Shown: positions 34,796-46,593, counted from the first letter of the stretch. The stretch is 64,000 nucleotides of DNA from Gaertneriomyces semiglobifer (GCA_025558075.1 JAHLKF010000003.1:682001-746000); one strand, 5' to 3'. Notes: generated from the sequence alone by a model not told the origin. Translations and numbers: made by a program.

Positions 34796-35189
34796 GATTG
34801 TCTGTGCCTTCGTTGTGTGGTCTGCAAAGAATGTTTGGCTTCCAGTTTTCGGTGCGTTGCGTCCAACAACAAAAAGAATCACAGACCTTGCATGACTGTG
34901 CCACCCACGTCCAATGGTCTTCAACGGCACGCGCGAAAAGGAACACTTTTGACCAACGCCGAAGGCTGTCGACCGACCACCGCGCGACTCAAAGGATGAA
35001 TGATAGAGAGAGGCAGACGGTCGTATCGTTTTCGAAGTGGTGAAGTGGCTTCGATGCAGTGATTGTGAGAATGAGAACCTCTTTTGAGAAACTTTTTTTT
35101 TTTTTTAACTTCGATTTGGTATGGATAGAAATAGGATATTACTAGATACATTCAAATTACATAGATCAGATATAACGTTCTACATTCGG
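34796..35189. promoter_or_regulatory. EBP2 promoter / ERG7 3' flank with T14 tract
   Basis: About 394 bp between the tandem ERG7 stop and EBP2 start. A run of 14 T (35093-35106) is a poly(dA:dT) tract of the kind that excludes nucleosomes at fungal promoters; its role here is inference. Confidence 0.45.
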
Positions 35190-37407
35190 CTAAAGTCTTT
35201 CATCTCCATAGATTCTCGCGTAACGGCCCAGAGCCCAGATGCTGAAGCAGAATTTGTAGTTCGGGTACACAATCATTGCATTCCGGTTGAAGACTCCTTC
35301 AATCCCTTCTTGTTCCCACCTGCCATCCGGCTTTTGCCGCGAGGCAATAAGGTCGATACCCCGGCGAATGGCCTCCTTATGAGGGTATTTGGCGGCCATG
35401 AGTGCCATGACTGCCCATGCTGTTTGAACTACCTGCGTCTGAGCATGAGGATGGTAGGTGTTGGTCTCGCATGACTTGTAAGATTCACCCCATCCACCAT
35501 CTTCCCTTTGAATTGAGATAAGGAACTCGCATCCCCTCCGTGCCGGGTCGCTGTTGTCATAGTATTCTCCAACACTAGCCAAAGCCTCCAGCCCAAACCA
35601 TGTAGCATAGGTGAAACAGATCGCCCAAGAACCAAACCAGCTGCCGTCGGCTTTCTGAACCTTTTTGATGTATTTGATGCCAAGGTCAGTGGCCTTCGCA
35701 ATATCAGCGGCCCGATAATCGGGGTTACGTTCATGGTATGCTTTCAAACCAAGGAGAACAGCTGTTGTGCATTCAGGGTAGCTGTACTCAACCATGATAT
35801 CACCAAAGACTTCAGCAGGATTGATCCACTCAAGGAACTTGAAACTGCGCGTTTTCTCATAAGTTGCGAATCCGCCATCGCTATTCTGCATGCGCAAAAG
35901 CAAGTCGACAGAGTCTCTCAAGCGGCTTTCAGAGACCTTCTCCTCGGTATAGCTGAGCTCCTGAAGGGTATAAATGCCCTTGATAGCCTCTGCGGTACAG
36001 TCCGACACTGTATATCCTTGATCTCTCCGGCTAAAGGGCCATGCGCCTTTGGTAGCATCGCGATAGCATTTCTCCCTATTCTCAGGGTCCGTACGTATTT
36101 GTTGAGTGTCAATGAATTCTAGAGTGTTGAGGACGCACTGGCGAAACTGCGGCTCTTCAGCAAGTCCAGCTTCACACACAGCTTGGGCAATAAATGTGGC
36201 ATCCCAAAGCTGACTTCCATCGGTACCGTTGAAATGCATCCCTTTCTCTCCAATCCAGATGTAGTCCAGACAGTGTTCCTTGTGCTTCTTGAACTCAACA
36301 GAGTCGGCACCCAGACGGAAGTACGTACATAGCATGTTCAATGGTTTATTCACGCACGCCAAGTTGCCAAACTTTGTGTTCTCGTCTTCCATCTGTAATT
36401 GCTTCCAGCTCTCTTCAATTGCCCACTTTCGGAGGCGGGTGGATCCCACCTTTTCATACATCCAGCACACCGTGTTGAGCCCATCCAAGAGCATCGTGTG
36501 TGGGTAGAAAACATCCGACTTCGCTACATTGTTGCATTGCTTGGACCACCTAATGGTGTCGTACGGCTGGGTGTACAGCTCCTGTCGCAACGCTCTGGTG
36601 AGCTCGGTCTCTTCACCCTTCAGTCTCTGCCCGTAGACAAAACCCATGGGAAGGTACACCATTCGTGTATGAATCCACCAACGGCCCGGATGAATTGGCG
36701 CACTGTAGGGAAGTAACCACAGTTCTGGCGGAACAGGATTCATGCCTTCGTACTCATAAACTCCAAGAACGGAGAGCCAAAACTTGGCCCATGCGGGGGA
36801 GGCAGCAGCACCTCCAAGGCCATGAAGGGTCTGTCGAGCCTTGACCGCGGCGGGATGATCAGCGGGTACTCCAAGAAGGCGCAAGGTGACATAGTTCAGT
36901 GCGGTACCGAAAACAGTAGAGTGACCCTCAACATGGCTATGTACAAAGCGTTAATTCAGCTGAAGCTAACAAAGGCAGACACACCATACGACATCATACT
37001 GACATGCCCCAACCGCCATCTTCTTTGTTGGCGGTGTTAAGTAGGTACCGGATCATTTCGATCCGGGATGGTTCGGGAATTTCCTGCTTGCAAATGTACA
37101 TGGTAATAACGTATCCGGGAGTCATAAACTGTGGTCCGTCATATGCTCCAGCGAAATGTCCATCAGTGCACTGAAGGCGTTTGAGAAATTCGAATCCATT
37201 GCGAGCAACGGCCTTGACAGTTCGGGGACGAGGAAGTGTTGGTACGTCGAGGTCCAGGCCAAGCCAATACTTGTCGACTATTGGTTGAGGGTTTGCTGCG
37301 GCCTCTTTGGCTGATATGTACTTCCAGATCTGGCGACCGTCGACTGTTTCCAGGCGCCAACGGTTCAAGTCCGTTGACGTGGGTAATGGCTGAGGTTTGG
37401 CAGGCAT
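35190..37407 (-). CDS. ERG7: lanosterol synthase (oxidosqualene cyclase)
   Basis: Two exons (37407-37004 and 36936-35190) encode 716 residues, typical of the family. The enzyme cyclises 2,3-oxidosqualene to lanosterol in sterol synthesis at ER/lipid droplets. The catalytic motif reads YTVSDCTAEAIKG: the protonating Asp is present, and the Val just before SDCTAE is the lanosterol-type residue (plant cycloartenol synthases carry Ile there). Several QW repeats are visible (for example QREDGGWGESYKSCE and RQKPDGRWEQEGIEGVFN). The intron uses a GTCAGT donor, chosen because it restores GGWGIHVEGHSTVFG exactly; the neighbouring GTATGA donor would break phase. No defects seen. Confidence 0.96.
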
Positions 37408-37702
37408 GGTGCTGTCCCCACAAATGTTCTTTAGTAGATGCTTTCAAAACAAGGTTGCCTAGCGGCGTTCAGCGACCGGCTTACCTTTTTATATCTGCTT
37501 CCACTGCCGACTGTTCGCATGTGCACGGCATCGAACGAGGACGAGCCGCTACGCGCGTGGTTCGATCTTTGCAAAAACGATGAACCCATACGCTCATTAG
37601 CAACGGGCTCCATTTGTGCGGCAGGTATATTGGTTTAGATCTACGAGAGAAGGGAACGCACGCAAGCACGGAGTAAAGTCGGAAGGACGAGGCAAGCGGA
37701 GA

Positions 37703-38487
37703 ATGGACCGGTCGAGCTTGAATGCGAAAGCAGCTTTAGTGCTCAACGACCGAGGTGAGCTTTACGCGGGCTCTTCCTCCGACGCTGCATAATAACTTGT
37801 GGTATCCCGACCAGCGTTGGAGCATGAGAAGGCGCTGGCCCAACTGCAATGCTTGGATCAAGAAGCTTTTAATCGTACGACTGTTGCGCTGCTTTCTCAT
37901 CCCGCCCTCTGCCTCTGACGCTGGCACATATACAGAGCCCGACTCTTCAGACTTCTTCCAAAGTCTTGATCAGCTACGCCGAATGCAGATAGATTTGGCA
38001 TTGGAGCATTTATCTTTGGAGACAGTGTCCTCAGACACGCAGTAAGCCTTGACGCACGGGTGGTTCAGGCGCTACTACCCAGCTGACTGGTAGTGTCAGA
38101 ATATCATCCGACGGGGCAAACGATGAAGATGAGACTTCAGCGAGGTATCGGCGAAACGCCGAACGATTTGTCAAAAAGGAAAAAGATGTGAACAACCTCA
38201 TGGAACGGGTAAGACTTTGAAGGACACGTTATGGGTCAATCTAATCCACAACTGTTATTGCAGCTAGAAGCGCTCAGTGAAGCCATGTGAGCCACGCTGG
38301 TGCAAATGGCGGCCAACAACCACTTTACTATGCTAACTCTGTCTACTCGTGTAGGCGAAAATTTCATGATGCTACTGTTGACCAGCGATCGCGAGCACGT
38401 AGTATCCACAACAGTCAGGAGAATAGGGCGCCGATATCTCCGTCAAACATAGGCCCCAGATATCCGCAGACAGGCAGGGAGAGTTGA
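37703..38487 (+). CDS. small coiled-coil protein, possibly CCDC28-like
   Basis: Six short exons (37703-37754, 37815-37874, 37951-38041, 38094-38208, 38264-38286, 38355-38487) join in phase to give 157 residues. The introns have good GT-AG ends and the last has a TGCTAAC branch sequence, which supports the model. The protein is mostly helical: EHEKALAQLQCLDQEAFN, FFQSLDQLRRMQIDLALEHL, RRNAERFVKKEKDVNNLMER and LEALSEAMRKFHDA. The tail is Ser/Arg/Pro-rich. The layout (two helices around a disordered loop, with LxRLxxL at the end) resembles CCDC28-type proteins, but this is a weak guess. It lies head to head with ERG7. Confidence 0.6.
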
Positions 38488-38574
38488 CAAGACTTAGAGA
38501 GTACTTCTTCGCCAGTCCAGGCGACTCTGCCCGTCCTGAAGCGGCATCTTTTAAAAGCTTTCATACCCAGAGGG

Positions 38575-38784
38575 CTATTCTGCGGGCAATCCCTGGTTGG
38601 TAGGGCGGAATATCTGGCCCGGAATCGCCATCTGAGTACGAATATCAGTCGTGTAGTCCTCGCTCGCTGGTCCACACGTCTGTAGCCGGGCCGTGTAGAT
38701 CGGCTCCCGTACGAGACTGGGTGGCACTTGGGTACCGAACTCTGTAGGCTGCATGGTTGACCCGCTGTCGTATGGCCCGCTCAT
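38575..38784 (-). CDS. small hypothetical protein
   Basis: A 69-codon minus-strand frame from an ATG to a stop. Composition is protein-like (Pro, Thr, Gln rich; segments such as PTEFGTQVPPSLVREPIY), without low-complexity runs. It converges with the coiled-coil gene, 87 bp apart. I recognise no domain, membrane segment or signal peptide. It may be one exon of a longer gene, or chance. Confidence 0.35.
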   Translation of the reverse strand: MSGPYDSGSTMQPTEFGTQVPPSLVREPIYTARLQTCGPASEDYTTDIRTQMAIPGQIFRPTNQGLPAE

Positions 38785-39014
38785 TTGGCCTTGCCGCTAT
38801 ATCATAATCCGCAATGCATTTCACTGTCTCTACATATATAAATGTCCCTCCTCCCCAAGTGTGCCAATGGTAGCATGGTATAAATATGCGTTCTCCATCT
38901 TCGTAATAGTTGCTAGCCGAATAACACCTCCAGAAGCACTGTCACGAGGCATAACTCCAGCGCTCAGCGAGCAGCTATGCATCGCAAACACATGCGAGTG
39001 CTACGCAAGTTACG

Positions 39015-39497
39015 CATTGACTGCGAACCATCTTTTGTGAATTCTATAGTCTCGACCTCGTTCATTCCCTCTTGAAGGCCGCTTCGCAATACCTATCGAT
39101 GTAGGAACTTCCACTGCCATCGATACTGAATGACTGTTTGTGCAACATTCCACTTGAATGACACGGCGTATACACTTGGGCCACCGCACTTGTCCCAGAC
39201 CGATACAATTATGCCCGCCTGTAGGTGATCTTTGTTGTCGTTGCACGGTTGTTGAAAAAGCGATGCGGCAGTGTGAACTCGCGGCGGCTGCCCCTCAGAC
39301 ATGGCCGTGAGTTTGCAAGGTCGGCGATGCCTGAGTGTCCGCAGCAGAGCCGGGGCGACATCATTGTAGATCGTGCACTGGAGGTCTAGTTTGTCAGTCA
39401 CTCTGTTGGCTGACGTTGGGTCCATTGAAGGCTATGGGGGGAATCAGCGCCAATGATGGCACCGTCCGCAAAAGTGGACTGCCTTAATTGTGATCTA
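39015..39497 (-). pseudogene. decayed copy of proteasome subunit beta1 (PSMB6/Pre3)
   Basis: Reading the minus strand with frame changes recovers the beta1 subunit in order: IKAVHF, FADGAIIGADS, ANRVTDKL, GSAADTQA, IADLAN, PPRVHTAASLFQQ, NNKDHLQAGIIVSVWDK, GMLHKQSFSIDGSGSSYI, then EAAFKRE and EFTKDGS. These match the family (TTIMAVEF, GVIIGADS, ANRVTDKL, GSAADTQAIAD, HTAASLF, NKDxLxAGIIVAGWD, FSIGGSGSTYIYGY, RDGS). At least five frame changes and a missing segment before DGS separate the pieces. The nucleophile region and C-terminus are lost, so no protease can be made. An intact copy must exist elsewhere, since the proteasome is essential. Absence of introns in the aligned part would suit a retro-copy, but this cannot be judged here. 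Confidence 0.85.
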
Positions 39498-39936
39498 CCC
39501 TGAATGAAAGCAGCCAGTTAGATGTGATTCACATGAACACTTTTCGCACTTCGAGACGTACCCAAATCAACCTGGTTCGACGCTCGAGCAGTAAATGGCC
39601 GTCATCTTCCTCAAGCCCATGATACAGCCGTCCTGCCAGTTCCTCATCAAAGATCTGCTATCTGCCGAAGAAGGTTTGCTATAATAATTGTTGCCTTCGT
39701 AGAATGGCGGGCGCAGGACGCGTAAGCCGACGACGGTCCCGCTGCCGACGCTCCGCAAACCTTCAGCGCCAAATATTTGCACTTTGGGAGCTGGAAACCG
39801 CCAACAAGCTATCATACATATAGAAGATTACCTGGTTAGCCTATTGTAACCGTTGCGAAAACCAGTCAGCAGGAGTTTTCTCCATCGGTATACCACTTTC
39901 GCTCATTGGAGGCCCGTGCGGTAGAGCGGCCTCACC
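39498..39936. other. intergenic with uncharacterised ORF fragment
   Basis: About 440 bp upstream of CDC50. A minus-strand frame at 39567-39815 (82 codons) has protein-like segments (GSGTVVGLRVLRPPFYEG; in the next frame EELAGRLYHGLEEDDGHLLL), suggesting another broken coding fragment. I cannot name it. Confidence 0.35.
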
Positions 39937-41534
39937 ATGGCTGATGACCGGAGCCCAAGCAAAAAGCCGGCCAGTAAGTAAAAGCAATTCTGATCTCTTA
40001 CAGGATGGACCATTTTATTGCTTGTTGCTCTTTTCGGTTGTGCTAACACTCTTTGTGTCCTCAGATACTGCGTTCAAACAACAGCGGCTGAAGGCTTGGC
40101 AGCCAATACTAACACCAAAGACGGTACTGCCAATATTTTTTCTTGTTGGAGCCATCTTTATTCCACTTGGAATAGGATTATACATTGCGTCCGAGAAGGT
40201 AGGCATTGTTGTCTTGAGCGACCAGCTGGATGAGCAAATATGTTGAAAAACGGCCGGTCATCGTATCTACAGGTTAATCAAGTGATATTTGACTACACTC
40301 AATGCAAAGAAAAGGCCACGTCGACACTTGACCCGCCTACAGTCGGCGGAATTGGCCCAATTGAGAAATGGCAATGGTCGAGCACAGACCAGAACTGCCG
40401 CATCCAATTTCGCGTGCCGGAACGGCTAGGCTCGCCAGTGTTCATGTACTACCGCTTGACGAACTTTTACCAGAACCACCGGCGATATGTTAAATCCTTC
40501 AGTCCGAAGCAACTCAACGGCGAGAGGTTGCAGCTAAGCGATAAGGATATGGAGAATTGTAAGCCATTGCTTGGTGCAAAGGACCCCGAGGTTACCAAGC
40601 TTTCCGCCTGGGGAGACCAGGTGGTGGTTAACGGCGCCAACACTACCATTACGGATGATTCCCAAATCTATCCATGCGGCTTGATTGCCAACTCCATGTT
40701 TTCAGGTAAGATTTTTCTCAAACTGCTTTTCTCGCACATTGCTGAGTAACAAGTTGCTTCATTGTAGATGAAATTTCGCCCTTGACGTGTGTTCAGTCTG
40801 ATGACAAGGATCTTCCTAGTGCGTGTGACGGAGGGACGACCTCCTATAGGTACGATTTCAGTGCTGAAGGGATAGCTTGGCCAAGCGACAGAAACCGTTT
40901 TGACGCACCCGTCTGGAGAGATGATGCTGACCTGACCGTGTCGTTTGTGCCTCCGCCGCTTTGGAGAGTCGCTTGGCCTGAGAAATGGGGTCCAGGCTAC
41001 ACCAAGGACAACTTGCCCGACCTGAAAAAGGACGAACGGTTCCAAGTGTGGATGAGAACCGCCGCTTTGCCAAACTTCCGTAAATTATATGGACGCAGTG
41101 ATACCACCCTGCCAGCCGGAATCTGGGAAGTGACGATACGCGACAGTATGGACATCATGTATTTTTCTTGCTCGTACTATTGATCCTAACACTTGTTTAA
41201 AGCTTTCGACACAGATCGCTTTAGTGGAACAAAGTCCATCGTCCTATCGACGACGTCCATCATTGGTGGGAAGAACCCGTTCCTTGGAATTGCTTACCTG
41301 GCGACAGGGGTAGTGTGCTGGGTTCTCGGAATTGCATTCCTTTTGCGGCATATGGTTAAGCCGAGGTAAGCGCAATGATAATGCCACTGTGACATGAGCC
41401 TGTCTCTCACACATTATCAATTCAGAAAATTGGGTGATCACACTTACCTGTCGTGGAACCAGCCGCACGCCCAGCAACGGGGGCCTATGGGTGACCATGG
41501 GAATGAGCGTACCTCGTTAATTGGTGGACGATGA
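39937..41534 (+). CDS. CDC50: Cdc50/Lem3 family, P4-ATPase flippase beta subunit
   Basis: Six exons (39937-39973, 40065-40198, 40273-40705, 40768-41145, 41203-41365, 41426-41534) encode 417 residues. The cytosolic N-terminus holds the family start [20 protein letters not shown]. The first membrane helix follows ([20 protein letters not shown]). The large lumenal domain has [31 protein letters not shown] and four or more Cys. The conserved [20 protein letters not shown] precedes the second helix ([18 protein letters not shown]) and a short cytosolic tail. Cdc50 proteins chaperone P4-ATPases out of the ER and take part in phospholipid flipping at Golgi, endosome and plasma membrane. Every intron closes in phase. 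Confidence 0.96.
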
Positions 41535-41610
41535 TTTGGATTCGGCAGGGTACTCTCCCGTTGATTAATGTATGCGGAGAGCATCTAGATTATCTGAAAA
41601 GATCTGTCCA

Positions 41611-43055
41611 TTATGTCTCAACAACTACTGGCGCGTATTCACCTTCATCATCTTCCTCTCCGAGCAACTGAACCTCGTGCCTGAGATCCCACTTAAATCG
41701 TACCTCAACAAAATCTAAAAGGGCTTCTAACCGTGACAGTAAACTTCTTGAAACAGTACGATCTTCTCGGATCGTTTTCACGAACATTGCAAGATTCGAG
41801 CGGATGAAATTGTCGGAAGATAGCACGTCATGAAAGAAATCCGTTGGATGGGCCTCCAACTGCGCATGAAAAATTTCTGTTAATTTGTAGCACCTGTTAG
41901 CATTTTCAGCATTCGCTGTGATGCCCACTCGAATGATGGATTACCAATAAATGATGAGAATAATGTGTCCCCATGCTCAGTCACGGCATCTTGCGATTGA
42001 CATATCAAATGGACGAGGGCCTTCCACTGCTCATAACCGTCGTACACCTCCCCAAGAAGAAATATCAAGAATGAGAGTTGTAACTCGCCGAGGAGTTCCT
42101 TATATGATCCTAGCCGACGCAACAAGGCGATGAGTAAGGCACAACGCTTTCGTGCACGCATATCTGTATACCTACCGGCGTACTTCTCCGTTAGCACTTG
42201 TCTGAGCAAATAACTTTTGTCCAAGCTGTACTTTGTAAGATCACTGCCCGTAGCGCCGGGGGGATAAGAGCGCTTCAAATCGAAAGCGGTAAACTGAAGG
42301 CGCAATGCTTCCCGAGAGTCAGACGGCTCTTGGACAGGTGCTACTTGAGGAGCTTCGACATCAGCACTATCTCCTCGCGCTGAGGCAGAGCCTCGAGACT
42401 GGAATGGAGGTCGATCGTCCTTGACTTCAGAGAATCGGGATATACTTGTCATAGCACTGACTTTTCCCGATATCGGTAATATCCGTCGAATGAGTTCAGG
42501 AGTAACATGTGTTGTTAGGCGCAGCCACTTTTGATACGGGCTCACAGGGTCGTTTCCTTCAGCGGTAAGTGGGTACACACCCAGAAATGGCTCGAACTCT
42601 CGGATGTCTGGCACCAACGGAAACGAGGATGGTAAACAACCTATCAATGCGTCGCACAGAAACAGCGAAACATACTAGCTTTGAACCGGAAAACATCGTC
42701 AGGCGTGAGCTCCTGGTCGGACACATCCTCGGATGATGAGTCCCACCGCTTGACTAGCACCTGAGTTGAATGCTTGTTAACTCCCATTAGTACCGTTCCC
42801 CATATAAGCTGCGTCGCTCACCTCTCCGGATGAGAAATATTTGAAAAAACCAGTTCTAACAGCCCCTTCTCCGTATTTGCTCAGAGCGCTGTAGTAGAAG
42901 AAGTGAAGCCCTGGTGGTATCAACTTTAAACCTTTGAACCTCGGTCCCGTTGTCCAGGAGTAATAGTCAATTCCAAAATCCATGTTGACTGGAGCATCCA
43001 GGAACAACAGGACGGCGCCCTTCTCAAACAGGGCATTTGCTGTATCTTGATCCAT
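41611..43055 (-). CDS. AAR2: Aar2, U5 snRNP assembly factor
   Basis: Four exons (43055-42822, 42760-42676, 42640-41945, 41876-41611) encode 426 residues. The N-terminal domain is unmistakable: LFEKGAVLLFLDAP, FGIDYYSWTTGPRFKGLKLI, PPGLHFFYYSA, and ETGFF-like VRTGFFKYF. The C-terminal helical domain has LQLSFLIFLLGEVYDGYEQWK, split here, ending at APVVVET (human Aar2 has APVVVEL). Aar2 holds the Prp8 RNase H and Jab1 domains in the cytoplasm until Brr2 replaces it on nuclear import. The third intron (41944-41877) is placed so that SSFI joins EIFHAQLEAHPTDFF; a TGCTAAC branch lies within it. A Ser/Ala-rich linker sits in the middle. Confidence 0.93.
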
Positions 43056-43580
43056 AATTACTTGAGTATATCTTCGTCAACGTTTTCAAACTGTTGAGGA
43101 CTCAAAAAAGTTCGCCTTTCCTGACACACCTCGCGTTTGCTACGAACAAATGCTGTCAAGATCAACACCGCTGTCAACCTTCAAACTGGAAATGGATGCT
43201 TTGAGTCTTCCATTAATCTACGGTACAGCTTAATGGAATGATCGAGTGGGTCCAATGTTGATGCGGACGGTCGACAACAAACCCCGCGTACATACTGTTT
43301 GCTACGTCGCTGACTATCGATCGTCTGAGAAGGTGGCTTCGCTGAAAGCCAAGCCAAGGACACCTCTGGAAAGTTATGGACAGCACCGGACGAAGGGGAC
43401 CGACAGCAACTGCATAGCTTGCGAACTAGGACACTATCCCACGTCCCTCTATTCCAATCCATGCTGAACAGCAGGAAGAACGCCATTTGGATCGACTTTG
43501 CGTCCCAGGCCGAGCGACGTCGTGGGAACACGAAATCGAAGGTTATGTACATCAAAAAGGCGTTCAAGACTGTGTCAACT

Positions 43581-43715
43581 ACTGTGGCCCACTGCAGGCA
43601 CTAAAAAATAGATCTAGTTTCTCATACTCTGGCCCACTGCAGGTGTCGAAATAGACAGGAATCTACTCTAGCCTGCTGCAGGCATCAAATGGATCCTCCC
43701 TACACTGGCTGCAGA
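43581..43715. repeat. minisatellite with 40-45 bp units
   Basis: Three clear units and a partial fourth share the core TGGCCCACTGCAGG (43586, 43631, about 43671, about 43703), each followed by a short A/T-rich spacer. Unit spacing is 45, 40 and about 33 bp, with decay toward the right end. Confidence 0.75.
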
Positions 43716-45665
43716 GCATATTAATGTTGCAGAATCTAGATTTACATGTACAGTGTGCATGTGTAGATGAGCTGCCGGTCGCGGCAGTCGTTAGGGGGCT
43801 ACTCACAGGAATTGGTCCTCGCAATAGTACGCCCCCGTATGGCGTTAGCGGGCCTCCCCACCCGAGTAATACCATGCAGAGGACTATTTCTCGGGGACCA
43901 ATACTCGTTGAAAGTCCCCCCGTGTTGACGTGGGAAAGCAACAAGTTGCCTCATAAACGAATAAACAACAAATGAATGCTTTCTCCAAAGTAGCAGTCCT
44001 CCCTTAGATTCATCCATCCATCATGCTAGCTAAAGCTTGTAATGTCACCTTCCATTATTTGTACCAGTTATAGCACCTATCAGTGCCTGAGAGCTGCGTA
44101 TGCGAAGTACGTCGCGTGCAGATTACTAATCGCCCGAGACCGAAGGTCGAAGGCTATTCAAGATCAACACTGCACGAGACCACCCAGCAGCAGCTTTCGG
44201 GCCTCATTGTCGAAAATATCCCGTAGCAAGCGTGCTATAACTGGTACAAATAAAACATGGAAGGCCCATAGATCGAGGACCCTCATCGGGAACTCAGGGT
44301 GTGTCACTTGGGCGGTCAAGAACTTCCCAATAGCGCCCAAAGGGGACATCCTCTGACTGCTTAGCAGTGATTTGACATTGTTGGAGCATCTGACGGTCTC
44401 GCTGCAGTTGAAGGCCTTGGGGCGGCTAACGGCAGAAATCAAAGCGTCCAAGAAGAGTGTACTCCACACCAAGTGGTGGGACAACGATGCCAAGCTGCTG
44501 GTTGCAGAGGCGCTGCGGTTGGACACAATGAGTGTGAGGTTCAACCCAGTTCACTTGATACACATGTCATGATACTTAAGCATCCCGTCATTTACAGCAT
44601 GCGGAATCTGCGCGGCGAGTCTCTAGCGCCGCCCAAGAACAGTTGAGCGCTGAGTCGGCCGACGATGATGCAGAGGGTACTGAAGGGGATGGCCATTGAA
44701 GATGGCACCACACCTGCGCCAAACCAGTCCGAGGATTTGGCGCAGCGACTCCTGCAAGCCGGTTTATTGCTCGTTGTACCGCCTTGGCCTGTAACAGACA
44801 CTGGGGTTGGTAGTCCATTGTCGCAAATGCACCCAAATGTAACGATTGTAATGGTTACTTCAAAGGTCCGCGGGTTCAGGTTGAATTTGAAGAAGATTGA
44901 CAGTTTTCAAGACCCATCCAATATGTTGGGTACTCGATAATCTTTGTCGGTGGAACCAACCACGTCGACCCCATCCGTCTCTGTTACAGTGACGCGGAGT
45001 GGAAGCAATTGCAAGACAAGTTCGAGAAGGTAACTTCACCCACTGGACAGATTCGTCGGTTTGAAGCTAATCCGCTTGCCAGCTCGATGACACAATCACG
45101 GAACTTGCTTCGGCCGAGTCCGCTTGCAGGACTGTCTGGACAACCTACGGGAAACTTCTCTCCTGCCTGTATGCCAGACACCAGGAGAACGAAGAATGTT
45201 CAGGCAAGTCCTGAAGCCCAACGAAGTGCCAACGGGCCGGTTTGGTTTCGGGTTTGTTGCGAAGCGGAAATTGTGGAGATAGTGTGCTGTCTTTCCCTCT
45301 TCTACAAGATCCTGCACTCGCCGCTGGCATCAGATACGGACGAGACAAACGAGAACGCGACATGGTACCATCTGTGAGTATGCGTTGGTTCTCTCTATTA
45401 TACAGACAGCTTATGAACTCACATTTTCTGCAAGGTCACGAGCCCAAGCAACGAGCCTTCTGTCGGTTGCCACAAGTGAGTACAAATACCGCGCTCACTT
45501 GTTGAACCATTTCTTGGAGGCTCTGACCGAGAAAGGCTCAAACAGTTGCCTCCGTTATGCAAGGTGAGCCGCAGACCTGACCCACTTTGAGCAGAACAGA
45601 AGCTCATCTTCGCTAGTGGCGAGCGCCACAACGTCCAACGCCGAGACCAACTCCACCAATACCAC

Positions 45666-46263
45666 ATGGCGACAGATCGTCGCGGTGCCGGTGGTTGGGA
45701 CCATGATGGCATCCTTGATATTCATCTACAAAACAGATGGTACCATGTCGCGTTCTTGGAGGTCGTTGCCGGCCCGTGTTGCCGTAATGATGCAAAGTTC
45801 TTGGAGGACCAGACCAAGCTCTTCAAAAGGGTAACAATTGCGGCATATAGTCTTACAGCTCTGTCAGCACCCTGATGCACAGACCTCTCGGCAATGCAAC
45901 TGGCAGTCGTTAACTTGAAGAACTGTTTGCCGGAAAGCGCGACAATCCATCCCATCGAGTCACATGGGATCCAAGTGCACGGTACGGACTTTGATCCAGG
46001 CGTGGCAGGTTGGCGCGATCTAATACCGTCGCTTTGTATTAGAAACGCGCATGACAGCATATTGCTTGCGTGAAAGTGAAGAGGGACTGTACCTGATGGA
46101 CGTAGTTTGGGAGCAGAACCTCCCAACCACGCGGGAAGGAATCGTGGTTGCCGCTCAGGAGATAATCGAGTTCTTCGCCACAGAATTGAAGGTGCGCGCG
46201 TCGCGGAGTTATTATGTCAGCTACAATAATTTAATGCACAATGCGAAGATGGCACAGTCATGA
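45666..46263 (+). pseudogene. broken accessory ORF, possibly nuclease-like
   Basis: A plus-strand frame reads GGWDHDGILDIHLQNRWYHV then FLEVVAGPCCRNDAKFLEDQ, is stopped by a TGA, continues in the same frame (HGIQVHGTDFDPGVAGWRDL), and shifts by one near 46050 into YLMDVVWEQNLPTTREG. The pattern DGI-x-D ... F-x-E-x-x-x-G recalls the PD-(D/E)XK-like core seen in some large fungal accessory (Crinkler-like) families. That is inference from shape only. Helical frames upstream (45400-45560) could be part of the same gene. The stop could in principle be removed by an unrecognised intron. Confidence 0.35.
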
Positions 46264-46273
46264 CACCGTAGGA

Positions 46274-46593
46274 GCAGGTTCAACGAGGCCAGGTAAACAA
46301 TTCCGAGCACTTGGACGCGTCTTCGTCCATGCCGCGTCAGAAAAAAAAAATCTCGGAAAAATTGGGAAATGAGAGCTGGAGTTGGTGAGAGTAGCGCAAC
46401 CGTGGCAGGGGAAGGTGGGGATGCGAAAACAGGTTCAATGAGCGTAGTATGAGGCCCGGGTAAACCATTCCCAGCACTTGGACGCGTCTTCGTCCATGCC
46501 GCGTCAGAGAAAAAAAATCTCGGAAAAATTGGGAAATGAGAGCGGGAGTTGGTGAGAGTAGCGCAACCGTGGCAGAGGAAGGTGGGTAGCTCG
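46274..46593. repeat. 166-bp direct tandem duplication
   Basis: Two adjacent copies: the word GCACTTGGACGCGTCTTCG occurs at 46307 and 46473. Similarity extends over about 150 bp, through an A-run, TCTCGGAAAAATTGGGAAAT and GGTGAGAGTAGCGCAACCGT, with a few substitutions and indels. Confidence 0.9.

Noticed and set aside
43181..43567. 128-codon minus-strand frame in the island
   Set aside because: Begins with a non-ATG codon, has no recognised domain and is mirrored by plus-strand frames.
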